NCBI GenBank assembly: GCA_013203755.1 | Contig: JABMPI010000376.1 | Span: 1 to 15,279, forward strand | From: Bacteroidota bacterium | GTDB taxonomy: Bacteria > Bacteroidota > Bacteroidia > Bacteroidales > Prolixibacteraceae | DNA: 15,279 nucleotides | Reading direction: 5' to 3' | Made by a program: the position numbers and the translations under genes | Notes under the pieces: model-generated | Told to the model about the DNA's origin: nothing | What the model saw: only the letters and a program-made list of their open reading frames with translations | Database searches by the model: none | Shown here: positions 7,518 through 15,172 of the stretch, piece after piece | Layout of the letters: each line of letters starts with the position of its first letter | How positions within the stretch are numbered: position 1 is the first letter of the stretch

Positions 7518-9680
7518 CTATAATTTTATGCTTACACTTTTGCCTGCATAAACATCCTGAGGCAGATCCACCACAAAAAATGTTTGGTTTTTATCGGTTT
7601 CGGGGAATGCAACAAAATTATCGCCACTTGCATGGTATATTCCCGATACGGTAATCCCCATTCTTCCAAGTTTTCTTGACGGATCGGCAAGGATTAATTC
7701 TTCGATTCTGTTTCCATTCATTTTAAGCATTGCCATTCCCTGACTATCTACACGAACTTTTAAGTCCTTCGTAATTTCTACTTCTCCTGCTTTATAAAAT
7801 GCAATCTGACAGATTTCCAAAGTATTGTGTTTCACCGCCTGAACAGCCGGAGTGTTTAAAATAATTTCAATGTTACGATTGTTGCCACTGGTTTTCATTA
7901 ATTCCTCTTTAGTAACATCGGGTACAACAATATATTGGTAAGATGCATTATTCGGTCTTTCTCCATGATTAATCCCCAGAGTAAAAACGTCCATATTTAC
8001 TATTTCTTCCGAGGCATTTTTCTCATCCGTAATGTCAGACCAGCTGCCCTGTTCAAGTTGATTGGATAACTCAAGAGTGCCCGGTTCGGGCAATATATAA
8101 CCAATTTTATTGTGATGCACCCATTTAACCATCTTCAACTCCCTATTCCCTTTTGTAAGTGTTTGTATTTTGTTGTCTTGTAAAATGCTTATTTCGCCTC
8201 TCATTAAAACCTGATTAATAGTAGTCACCACAGGTAAATCAGGTATAGAATTAATATCGGTACCCAGGCAAACATATTCATCATCAAAAAAGAACCACGA
8301 CTTTTTTGCTTCCAGCATATCGTGCGGGCTTTTAAAATCGAAGGCAACTGCACCATACCAACCATCTGTTACTGCACCAACAAAATCGGTAATACCATCG
8401 AGTTGAATATTTCCAGAACCGTGTAGCTCGGGCTTTTGCATAATTGTTGTTCCCGATATTCTCTGCCAGTCGTAAACCGGCCAAATATTCAGGTATTCAT
8501 CTCCTTTCAGCATGAGGTAATTGGTGCCATCTGCTCTGTGGTGCGTGGTTATTCCCGGTCCATTATAAGGCTGTTCCATATTTCGGTTTCGGGTAGAGAA
8601 CATCCTCACCGTTGTATAAAAATTAGGACGCTGGCATACAAAATGCTCGGTTTGCCAAAAGAATTTGCAAAACGACAACGATGACGCTGTTTCTCCCTTT
8701 CGAAGTTTTATAATCTCTTCCAACTCCTTTTTACGATAATCGGTACTTAATAAGAGCCGCTCAATTTCGACTATACCCTTAGGAATAAAACTTGCTTTAT
8801 GGGCGATACTTCTATTTTCCACACTTACATCGGTGTACACGCCGTAAACCAATTGTTTATAAATTCCATCGAGGTAATAATCGACTAATTGGTTTATCTT
8901 CTCTCCAGAAAATGCGTATTTTGTATTAGCCACATAATACAACCATTCGCCAAATGCATTGGCATATTTACCATAGCCATACGAAGTTGTATTGTTCACC
9001 CGGTCAATTCTGTGATGAAAACTATAGTCGTGCTGTATTCCGCGCTTTCCTGTGCTAAATTTAAGTTCACCCTCTATTATTTTTATTACTTGGTCAAATT
9101 CTTCTTTATCGCCAATAAAAAGCAAGTTCTTGGCTAAAATACCTGCTATTACAATTCTGTCTCCGCTGGGTCTGGCTCCCGAAGCATTCATGTGCGCCCT
9201 GCCAATAATTGGTTGTGCTTTCTCAACCAGATCGTCGGGCAACTCGTCACCTATTATCAGCATTAGATTCACTAAATTCGTGGGTGTACTAATTTGATTG
9301 TTGTGCCAGTTATCTCCAAAAAAATCATTGTCGACCCAGAATTTTAATCCTTTTTCAACAATTTCCTTTACCCATTTTTTATTATAATATTTTGATATTT
9401 TTGTTTGATAAGCCTTCGCCAAATAAACCAGATTAGAAGTATGAGTTCGTTGTGGAAAACCGGCAGTTCGGCTCAGATCTTTATAGTTGATGCCTTGAAA
9501 GCTTCCATCCAGGTTTTGCTTATTTAGAAGTTCTTCCACTCTGTTGTCATTAACCGATACTTTCATCAATTCAGCAACCACTTTGGATTTAATAATTTTA
9601 AAATCGTCTGGCTGTGCCAATGTTGACAGGGTAATAAAAATAAAGAGGATTAGCTGAATAGTTTTAATGGTTAGTTTCAT
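7518..9680 (-). CDS. Polysaccharide lyase family 8 (chondroitin AC/hyaluronate/xanthan lyase type)
   Basis: This 720-residue protein has a signal peptide (residues 1-22, ending TLAQ), an alpha/alpha-toroid N-terminal half and a beta-sandwich C-terminal half, as in PL8. Visible family landmarks are DNWHNNQISTPTNL at 123-136, HDYSFHHR at 217-224, TSYGYGKY at 232-239, NRSIAH at 289-294 and RNRNMEQPYNG from 364. Next comes NIWPVYDWQRISGTT around 398-412. By analogy with chondroitin AC lyase the Asn of the first motif, a His near 222, a Tyr at 234 or 236, an Arg near 290 and E369 would form the active site. The enzyme would cleave a uronic-acid polymer by beta-elimination, leaving an unsaturated end. 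Length is normal for the family. It is the first gene of the sulfatase operon, preceded by a 250-nt gap. Adjacent sulfatases favour a sulfated, glycosaminoglycan-like substrate, which is an inference. Confidence -1.
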   Translation of the reverse strand: MKLTIKTIQLILFIFITLSTLAQPDDFKIIKSKVVAELMKVSVNDNRVEELLNKQNLDGSFQGINYKDLSRTAGFPQRTHTSNLVYLAKAYQTKISKYYNKKWVKEIVEKGLKFWVDNDFFGDNWHNNQISTPTNLVNLMLIIGDELPDDLVEKAQPIIGRAHMNASGARPSGDRIVIAGILAKNLLFIGDKEEFDQVIKIIEGELKFSTGKRGIQHDYSFHHRIDRVNNTTSYGYGKYANAFGEWLYYVANTKYAFSGEKINQLVDYYLDGIYKQLVYGVYTDVSVENRSIAHKASFIPKGIVEIERLLLSTDYRKKELEEIIKLRKGETASSLSFCKFFWQTEHFVCQRPNFYTTVRMFSTRNRNMEQPYNGPGITTHHRADGTNYLMLKGDEYLNIWPVYDWQRISGTTIMQKPELHGSGNIQLDGITDFVGAVTDGWYGAVAFDFKSPHDMLEAKKSWFFFDDEYVCLGTDINSIPDLPVVTTINQVLMRGEISILQDNKIQTLTKGNRELKMVKWVHHNKIGYILPEPGTLELSNQLEQGSWSDITDEKNASEEIVNMDVFTLGINHGERPNNASYQYIVVPDVTKEELMKTSGNNRNIEIILNTPAVQAVKHNTLEICQIAFYKAGEVEITKDLKVRVDSQGMAMLKMNGNRIEELILADPSRKLGRMGITVSGIYHASGDNFVAFPETDKNQTFFVVDLPQDVYAGKSVSIKL

Positions 9681-9881
9681 GGTTACTATTTAAATTGTAT
9701 CGAGTTGTGGTTGATTTGGTATTATACCCAATTAAAAATCTTGACTGAAAGTAATTGTAAATAATTAATTATGCTAAAAAACTTAGGTTTGTTTTTCCAT
9801 TGTTTAATCAAGGGGATCTATTTTTTGTAAAAGACTTATTCAATTACAAGGATTCAACATAGCCTTTTTCTCCTTACAAGC
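9681..9881. promoter_or_regulatory. Gap upstream of the lyase operon; promoter expected but not resolved
   Basis: About 200 AT-rich bases separate the lyase start from the terminator of the metallochaperone gene, so the operon promoter should lie here. On the minus strand I find no exact TAnnTTTG element. The best near match is TAAGTTTT, with a TTG 23 nt upstream, which is a poor fit. A 12-bp all-AT palindrome, ATAATTAATTAT, sits at 9761-9772. No gene or RNA is recognisable. Confidence -1.
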
Positions 9882-9914
9882 AAAAAAAGGCCACAAAATA
9901 ATTGCAGCCTTTTC
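9882..9914 (-). terminator. Intrinsic terminator of the HMA metallochaperone gene
   Basis: On the minus strand, about 20 nt past the stop at 9933, AAAAGGC and GCCTTTT pair around a 15-nt loop, and the second arm runs into seven T. The plus-strand reading has a shorter T run, so the main direction is minus. Confidence -1.
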
Positions 9915-9932
9915 TATTTATGATGGGGTAAT

Positions 9933-10307
9933 TTACTTCCTTTCTTCGGGATCTTCCGTGGCATTCTGATGTCCAACTTTGGCAGACTCAGCAACAATTT
10001 TTTTGTATTGTTCTATTGTTACTCTTTCGGCTTTGTAGCCCTTTTTCTCGATGGCTTTGGCAAAACCTTCGCTGCTGTTTTTGCCGACTTTGTATTCCAC
10101 CAAAATGGTATTGCTTACGTGATCTACTTTTAGGTCTTTTACCCCCTTTTCAAATTTCAGGTATTCGGTAATTGTCTTTTCACAATCGACACAATCCATA
10201 TTGCTTTTGTAACATACTACTTCGTTTCCTTTTTTTTGTGCCGCTGCCTGATTTGTTGTAAACCCGACAAACATTGTCATTGTTAGTGCGATAATTAGAT
10301 TTTTCAT
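9933..10307 (-). CDS. Secreted HMA-domain heavy-metal-binding protein (probable copper chaperone)
   Basis: This 124-residue protein has a signal peptide (residues 1-23, ending NQAAA) followed by one heavy-metal-associated (HMA) domain. The metal site is M38-D-C39-V-D-C42, the MxCxxC motif of copper chaperones and CopZ-like domains. The rest shows the beta-alpha-beta-beta-alpha-beta pattern, with KGVKDLKVDHVSNTILVEY in the middle and KAIEKKGYKAERV near 84-96. The charged tail (about 100-124) is outside the domain. Because it is exported, it probably binds copper or another soft metal in the periplasm and does not supply a cytoplasmic exporter. It follows a TonB-dependent receptor by 231 nt, and the pairing suggests that the two handle the same metal. 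A terminator lies just behind it. An inverted repeat 48 nt upstream of its start may be regulatory. Confidence -1.
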   Translation of the reverse strand: MKNLIIALTMTMFVGFTTNQAAAQKKGNEVVCYKSNMDCVDCEKTITEYLKFEKGVKDLKVDHVSNTILVEYKVGKNSSEGFAKAIEKKGYKAERVTIEQYKKIVAESAKVGHQNATEDPEERK

Positions 10308-10354
10308 TTTGTTATTTTAAATAGTTTCTATCTCTTTTCAAATTCATTTTTAAG

Positions 10355-10403
10355 TTGTCCCATGCAACAAAATCACTTTCTTTATCGACAGAACGTGGGA
10401 CAA
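10355..10403. repeat. 10-bp inverted repeat upstream of the HMA gene
   Basis: TTGTCCCATG at 10355-10364 pairs with CGTGGGACAA at 10394-10403, with one mismatch (a possible G-U pair) across 29 nt. On the plus strand the right arm is followed by T6. On the minus strand the arm nearer the gene ends 48 nt before the ATG. It could be an operator, a 5' leader hairpin or a terminator for plus-strand transcription. Confidence -1.
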
Positions 10404-10423
10404 TTTTTTCTTTATTTCGTATT

Positions 10424-10467
10424 CGCAGGGCTGCACCCTGTGCTTTTACCTTTCGCCCCTTTGGGGC
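10424..10467. repeat. Double-hairpin REP-like palindromic element
   Basis: Two short hairpins lie side by side between the receptor and the HMA gene. The first pairs CGCAGGG with CCCTGTG around CTGCA (10424-10442). The second pairs GCCCC with GGGGC around TTT (10455-10467) and is followed by TTTT on the plus strand. The paired GC-rich stems in an AT-rich gap resemble dispersed REP-type elements. The element could also act as a weak terminator on the plus strand. No transposase is nearby. Confidence -1.
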
Positions 10468-10503
10468 TTTTAACTCAAAGCCAGAAGCTTGTAGCTATTA
10501 GCA

Positions 10504-10538
10504 CGTCTTCTGACTTCCGTCTTCGATCTCCCGACTTC
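10504..10538. repeat. Five degenerate 7-bp tandem units abutting the receptor stop codon
   Basis: On the plus strand the bases read as five consecutive heptamers: CGTCTTC, TGACTTC, CGTCTTC, GATCTCC and CGACTTC. The array ends exactly where the receptor stop codon (10539-10541) begins, so it is the first sequence after the gene on the minus strand (GAAGTCG-like units). Confidence -1.
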
Positions 10539-12761
10539 CTATTCATAATTCAAACTAAACCTCACCCCCACGTATATTTTCCGACCGATAACCGGGCCCC
10601 AAACATTGGTGGCGTCAAACTGAGATCCGAAAGTATTGTTAGCTCCTTCAATGGGATTTTGCTGTTTGAAGTTAGCCAGATTTTCCGACCCCACATAAAT
10701 ATTCCAGTAACGGAAAAATTTAGTGACTTGAGCATTCATAACCGTGTAGGGCGAAAATTCATAATAATCTGCAGATACCGGAGCCAAATCCAATCCATCT
10801 ACCGGATAACGTGGTATTCGTCCTCCCCCATTCATTTGCAGGGTATAATCGAACATCCACTTTTTTAGTTTTGTGGTATAGTTCAAATTAATCAATCCTT
10901 TATAACGGCTGGTTAAGGGCTTCTCTTTTAGCTCCCTTCCAATGGTCTGTTTTACATCGTTTATGCGGTAGGCCAGTAACATGTCTAAGCGCTCGATGGG
11001 CTGCCAGCGTGCATCAAACTGCAAACTGTTGGCATACGATTTCCCATTTAATGGTGCAAGTATTACATTCTCTGCCGATGATTCGCGGTCGACCACCAAC
11101 TGTGTTTCAAAATTGGTTCGGTAATACTCTGCATTCAGTTGCAATTCTCTGCCAAATAATGTGTACGATTGCACTAAAGAAACCCCGTAATTCCAAGCTT
11201 TCTCCTGCATTACATCGTCTTGCCATAACAGTGGTCGCGAGCTGGCCAGCAAATAGATATTTTCAGATAAAACATTTGCTGTTCTGTACCCTTTTCCGGC
11301 ACTGGAACGTAAGGTTACGTGCTCGCTCATTTTATACCGAAAATGTGCGCGTGGTGTAAAAAATGTTCCAAACAAGTTATGAAAATCAACACGGGCACCC
11401 GTCATTAAAGTAATATTCTCGTTGGGTTTTAAAGTGTATTCAGCAAATATCCCAGGTACTTTTTCTGTTCTCGAGATATTCTTGTTATAAAGCATTTCGT
11501 TAAAATTGTCGTAAACAAAACTTAAACCTGTATTTAATGAATGAATTCCTGCTCCGTCTAAACCGCGGGTTACTATTGCATTGGCATAAAAACGGGTTTC
11601 ATCTGCATCGTAATCGGTAATTCCATAAAACGAATTAGTTTTGTGACGGGAAACATTCGACAACCATGCAAGTGCTGTTCTTCCGGAAGGAAATACATAT
11701 CCGGTTTTAAAGAAGCCATCAATACGTTTGGTTTTAATATTTATGCCGTAAGGATTTGTTATACCTGGCGTCATCTCTCGTTCAAAACCCATCTGTCCGC
11801 CTAATCTGTCTTCCGAAAGAACATTAAAACCAGCCTGCGCCATGTGACCTTTTTGATTGCTGTATTTCCAACGGTTGCCAATTTGCAACTGCCTAGAAAG
11901 TGGTTCATCTAAAAAACCATCGCCGTTATCATCTGTTCTTTTAGATAAATCGGAAGCATGAACAAATATTCCGGTTGTCAACTTTTGCCCGATAACCCGA
12001 ATGTTGCCGTTCCCGTTAAACTCTAATCGTCCATGCGCATTTGTATACGCATTCAGAAAAAGTTTCTCCTCGGAATCCGGCTTTTTTAACTCAGCATTTA
12101 TTTGTCCGGCAATGGCATCGTAACCATTTAATACCGAAGCTGCTCCCTTTGAAACCTGAATCGATTCCATCCACGGACCTGGAATATAAGTTAATCCGAA
12201 AGTGGTAGCCAGCCCTCGTAAATTGGGCATATTTTCAACTTGCAAAAGCGAGTACGTTCCTTCCAAACCCAGTAATCGAATTTGTTTGGCTCCGGTAACC
12301 GCATCGCTGTAACTCACATCAATCGAAGGGTTGGTTTCAAAACTTTCAGCAAGATTACAACAGGCGGCTTTGAGCAATTCTGCACCACTAATTTTTTCGG
12401 TTTGAATGGGATTTATAACCGACAAATAAGTTCCCCGGTCTTTTCTAATAACCGTAACTTCTTCTATTTGAAGATTGGGTTCAAGGGTAATTTCAAGGGG
12501 AGTAAAATCGTTAATGCGAACCACTTTTTGCTGGTAGCCCACAAAACTAAACACTAACATGTGTTGCGAACTTTTCTTTGTTATTTCGAAGGTTCCATCG
12601 CCTTTTGACGCAACTCCCTCGTTTGTATCCTGCCAGAATATATTTACCCCCGGCAAAGTTTGTTTTCCTTTGCTATCGTTTCCCAAAACTTTTCCTTTTA
12701 AAGTTTGGGTATTTGCTAGTATTGGGAAAAATATAAATAAATAGATTATGAATTTCTTCAT
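10539..12761 (-). CDS. TonB-dependent outer-membrane receptor, probably for a metal
   Basis: This 740-residue protein has a signal peptide (1-19), a CarboxypepD_reg-like domain (about 21-95, LKGKVLGND to LEITLEP) and a TonB-box-like EEVTVI at 100-105. A plug domain at about 120-225 contains RLLGLEGTYSLLQVENMP and ASVLNGYDAIAGQINAELKK. A long beta-barrel follows, ending in an amphipathic strand (VGVRFSLNYE). The plug begins with LLKAACCNLAESFETNPS, where C134-C135 form a vicinal pair. No SusD partner is present, so this is not a classical glycan SusC. Its neighbours are a Cys-rich small protein upstream and an HMA protein downstream, which makes copper or another soft metal the most likely cargo. 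Length is normal for the family. The start is a unique ATG in front of a good signal peptide. The metal assignment is an inference from context. Confidence -1.
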   Translation of the reverse strand: MKKFIIYLFIFFPILANTQTLKGKVLGNDSKGKQTLPGVNIFWQDTNEGVASKGDGTFEITKKSSQHMLVFSFVGYQQKVVRINDFTPLEITLEPNLQIEEVTVIRKDRGTYLSVINPIQTEKISGAELLKAACCNLAESFETNPSIDVSYSDAVTGAKQIRLLGLEGTYSLLQVENMPNLRGLATTFGLTYIPGPWMESIQVSKGAASVLNGYDAIAGQINAELKKPDSEEKLFLNAYTNAHGRLEFNGNGNIRVIGQKLTTGIFVHASDLSKRTDDNGDGFLDEPLSRQLQIGNRWKYSNQKGHMAQAGFNVLSEDRLGGQMGFEREMTPGITNPYGINIKTKRIDGFFKTGYVFPSGRTALAWLSNVSRHKTNSFYGITDYDADETRFYANAIVTRGLDGAGIHSLNTGLSFVYDNFNEMLYNKNISRTEKVPGIFAEYTLKPNENITLMTGARVDFHNLFGTFFTPRAHFRYKMSEHVTLRSSAGKGYRTANVLSENIYLLASSRPLLWQDDVMQEKAWNYGVSLVQSYTLFGRELQLNAEYYRTNFETQLVVDRESSAENVILAPLNGKSYANSLQFDARWQPIERLDMLLAYRINDVKQTIGRELKEKPLTSRYKGLINLNYTTKLKKWMFDYTLQMNGGGRIPRYPVDGLDLAPVSADYYEFSPYTVMNAQVTKFFRYWNIYVGSENLANFKQQNPIEGANNTFGSQFDATNVWGPVIGRKIYVGVRFSLNYE

Positions 12762-12800
12762 TGCTTAATCATTAAAAATTGAATTGAATTCAGAATTTCT

Positions 12801-12878
12801 CGTCACACTGTTCATCGACTGACGGATTAGTATCCTTTTGTGGAGATTCCGATCCGTCGGTTGACGGACGGAATGACA
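12801..12878. repeat. Palindromic intergenic element upstream of the receptor
   Basis: The 129-nt gap before the receptor holds a GC-richer block bounded by GTCA and TGAC. Inside it GACGGAT (12821-12827) is inverted as GATCCGTC (12851-12858), and TTCCGATCCGTC is inverted again as GACGGACGGAA (12863-12873) across GGTT. It looks like a small mobile or dispersed palindromic repeat, not a promoter. Whether it recurs in the genome cannot be seen here. Confidence -1.
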
Positions 12879-12890
12879 CAGCACCTTACT

Positions 12891-13373
12891 TTAAGCTAAA
12901 TAAGGAATTTTAAGTTGTTGTATTTGAATAAGAAAGTCGAGAGAGGAGCTAAGAATTGGCGGAGGATCGATATACAAACTTTTATTATCATTGGAATCCG
13001 GGTCAGTCCAAAAATCCAATTGAATGTGTCTATGAACTACAAAAATATGAATGGGTTGAATCTTTACAAATTTAACCTCTTCATTACGCAATTGATTTTT
13101 CAGTTTGATATATTTGACTTCCGGGGAATCGCATCCACATTCGGTAGAATCTTCAGCACAGTCAGTAGTTTCCATGGCTGAACAACAAGAACCTTCCATC
13201 GAGATTTCATTCTTTTCTTGTTTATCTAAGTTACAGGTTTCGAGATTTATGAATACGCTCACTCGTTCGTTTCCGGTGCAAGCACAGTTCGACTTGTAAA
13301 TAAGAAAGCCAGAAGTTGAGACAAGAAATATCATCCCCACAAAAATTACCAATATGTGTTTTAACACTTTCAC
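12891..13373 (-). CDS. Small Cys-rich membrane-anchored or secreted protein (HYC_CC_PP-like)
   Basis: From a GTG at 13373 the protein has 160 residues. It begins with an N-terminal hydrophobic signal or anchor (KVLKHILVIFVGMIFLVSTSGFLIY) followed at once by SNCAC. The next part is Cys-rich: C30, C32, C47, the pair C63-C64, C72, C79 and C81. After that come KYIKLK, and near the end a DPPP motif (about 136-139). This layout resembles the small Bacteroidota family annotated HYC_CC_PP, usually found next to TonB-dependent receptors, though the canonical HYC is not clear here. A role in binding copper or another soft metal in the envelope is an inference. The longest frame begins at a TTG (13430) and would put 19 hydrophilic residues before the anchor, so I prefer the GTG at 13373. 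A second GTG at 13367 is equally possible. The receptor gene follows after 129 nt. Confidence -1.
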   Translation of the reverse strand: MKVLKHILVIFVGMIFLVSTSGFLIYKSNCACTGNERVSVFINLETCNLDKQEKNEISMEGSCCSAMETTDCAEDSTECGCDSPEVKYIKLKNQLRNEEVKFVKIQPIHIFVVHRHIQLDFWTDPDSNDNKSLYIDPPPILSSSLDFLIQIQQLKIPYLA

Positions 13374-13377
13374 GCTG

Positions 13378-13385
13378 CAAATATA
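13378..13385 (-). promoter_or_regulatory. Possible -7 element TATATTTG before the Cys-rich gene
   Basis: On the minus strand TATATTTG fits the Bacteroidota -7 consensus TAnnTTTG and ends 4 nt before the GTG at 13373. I see no TTG at the usual -33 distance. If real, the transcript would start at or just inside the gene, giving an almost leaderless message. It could also be chance in AT-rich DNA. Confidence -1.
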
Positions 13386-13481
13386 ACACGAATTGGTATT
13401 TATTGTTGTTAATGAGTTAGGTATATGCAATAATCTTAAACTTCGGATAGAAATCTGAAAGTTGAAATTTGAATGTACTTT

Positions 13482-15122
13482 CTACAATCCCAACACCTCT
13501 GCGCCCTGCTCAAAAATAATGTCTCGCGGAATACCAGCCACACCAATTCTATCTAAATCTATTTGAAGTGCTTCGCGAATAAATCCACTTTCTTCAATCC
13601 ACGAACTGGCTGCTGTGTAATCACCATCTCCTTGAATTTTCAGAATTCTGTCAGACAAGCCAAACATTGCTTGCTTCATTTTTTCATAATCAACACGGTA
13701 AGTTCCAGTTGTTTCATCCCGTGTAAAAGCACCTGTTTCCTCGAAATAGTAGAAACGCATCATATTTGATTTTCCGTGGGCACTGGCAGCACCAAAACGT
13801 ACCGAACGAAATAAACCAGCCATAAAAGTTACAAAGTTGTCCATCATCTCTTTTTCGCCCATCTCCCCCATTTCATTGAGTTGATACACACACCACAGTC
13901 CTAAAATGTCAGCTTTGCCTTCTTCTATAGAAGTGTAAGCATCTTTTAAAGCTTCGCGAACCGTTGAACTTTTATCAACCGTATTTCCCAATCCCAATCC
14001 ATGCGCCACTTCGTGAAACATTGTATTTTCAAAAAAGGATTCAAATTTTACATGTTTTTGCTGGTCTTCGGCAATTAAGAGTTCTGAAATTGGAATTAGT
14101 ATTTTATCGAATTTGGCTTGCATTGAGTTTTTCAACTGCAATTTTCGACTTCCTTTTGTTTCGCGCACCACTTCGTCGTTAGGAAGATTTATTGCAATGG
14201 TTTTACTTCCTGCATTACAATCGCCGGCATAATAAATTGCGTCGTAAACATTCATATCCGAATCGCCACCGGGAGTTTCGTCTTTGTATTTTTGTTCGCA
14301 TGGCAAAGCTTTTTGCAAACCGGGAAGAAAAACTGCGTATTTTACCAACTTCTCGCTCCACTCCTTATCCTTTATTAAAAGGAACGATTCGTGTGCAGCT
14401 TTATAACCAAACAATTGGTCTTCGTAGTTTTCAATGGGGCCAATAATAAATTCGATGTTGTTATTTTTCATCTCCATCCACGCCACATCGCTTTCGTAAT
14501 ATTCGTCAGTTAACAAAGCCTGAGCACGTTTTTCGAGGTAATTTTTCAATCCGGCATCTTCTGCTAAAACAGCAGCTTTTATTAATAAATCAGCAGCTTG
14601 TTTTACTTGCTTACCGAATGCGACGTGATAAGGAATTGATTTCAACTTCCCGTCTTCGCCCTTTCTAATTAATGTGTACTGGCTTGTTTTGTTTTTATCA
14701 TCCCAGGCTTCAAATTCTTCTTTTGTAATGTTGGCTGAATAGAAATTTGCTCCGGCAGGTTTAGCTTTAAAACCATCCAGAAAGGGCTCGTTGTTATTTA
14801 AACGTTCCCACGGGCCATAATTCAGTTTTACAAATTTATTGGTGTATTCATCCATTTCATTGGCAAAAAGTTCCTCTTTATTTCCAAAAGCTTCTTCCCA
14901 ATAAATCTCTTCCATTAATTTTGCCGCCTCCAAAAGTATGGGTAGCATCTGTTTCTCTTTTTCAGTTAAAACACTTAAATCGCTGGTTAATTTAAACGAC
15001 ACAAACTCGTCGGCTTTCTTTTTAATTTCCTGATTTACTTCCATTTTTATCTCTTTTTCGGGAGTTGAATTGCACCCAAATACAAATGCTGCAATTACAA
15101 CCAACATCAAAACTGTTTTCAT
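13482..15122 (-). CDS. Lipoprotein peptidase of the dipeptidyl-peptidase III (M49) type
   Basis: This 546-residue protein has a lipoprotein signal (hydrophobic run, lipobox FVFGC with C17), so it is probably anchored in an envelope membrane. The catalytic region shows FHEVAHGLG, with H370-E371-x-x-H374 as zinc ligands and base, and SIEEGKADILG, with E400-E401 as the second motif. This corresponds to the EECRAE-type Glu of M49. Classical eukaryotic enzymes have the six-residue HELLGH, whereas this protein has a five-residue HExxH, a variant known in some bacterial DPP III proteins. The upstream part contains GPIENYEDQLFGYKAAHES (about 228-246), typical of this bacterial branch. It would remove dipeptides from peptide N-termini. 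The gene stands between a tRNA and the Cys-rich gene, with no obvious link to either. The family call is fairly secure; the substrate is unknown. Confidence -1.
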   Translation of the reverse strand: MKTVLMLVVIAAFVFGCNSTPEKEIKMEVNQEIKKKADEFVSFKLTSDLSVLTEKEKQMLPILLEAAKLMEEIYWEEAFGNKEELFANEMDEYTNKFVKLNYGPWERLNNNEPFLDGFKAKPAGANFYSANITKEEFEAWDDKNKTSQYTLIRKGEDGKLKSIPYHVAFGKQVKQAADLLIKAAVLAEDAGLKNYLEKRAQALLTDEYYESDVAWMEMKNNNIEFIIGPIENYEDQLFGYKAAHESFLLIKDKEWSEKLVKYAVFLPGLQKALPCEQKYKDETPGGDSDMNVYDAIYYAGDCNAGSKTIAINLPNDEVVRETKGSRKLQLKNSMQAKFDKILIPISELLIAEDQQKHVKFESFFENTMFHEVAHGLGLGNTVDKSSTVREALKDAYTSIEEGKADILGLWCVYQLNEMGEMGEKEMMDNFVTFMAGLFRSVRFGAASAHGKSNMMRFYYFEETGAFTRDETTGTYRVDYEKMKQAMFGLSDRILKIQGDGDYTAASSWIEESGFIREALQIDLDRIGVAGIPRDIIFEQGAEVLGL

Positions 15123-15148
15123 TCTTGGTTTGATTTTTAAATTGAGTT

Positions 15149-15156
15149 CAAAATTA
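15149..15156 (-). promoter_or_regulatory. Possible -7 element TAATTTTG of the peptidase gene
   Basis: On the minus strand TAATTTTG is an exact fit to TAnnTTTG, 26 nt before the ATG at 15122. The upstream -33 position falls next to the tRNA terminator and shows no clear TTG, so support is partial. Confidence -1.
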
Positions 15157-15172
15157 CAAAAGCTACACTAAT

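Noticed and set aside
9718..9725. A TATAAT-like -10 box upstream of the lyase on the minus strand
   Set aside because: Bacteroidota primary promoters do not use this element, and there is no matching -35 at 17 bp. It is expected by chance in this AT-rich gap.
9761..9772. A 12-bp palindrome ATAATTAATTAT considered as an operator
   Set aside because: It contains only A and T in an AT-rich gap, so chance is a sufficient explanation without conservation data.
10362..10868. A 168-residue plus-strand open frame overlapping the receptor 3' end
   Set aside because: Half of it runs through repeats and the other half is antisense to the receptor barrel, with no family features.
13440..13481. A weak GAAAGT/ACTTTC hairpin behind the peptidase gene considered as a terminator
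   Set aside because: The stem is six AT-rich pairs with no following T run, so it is unlikely to stop transcription.
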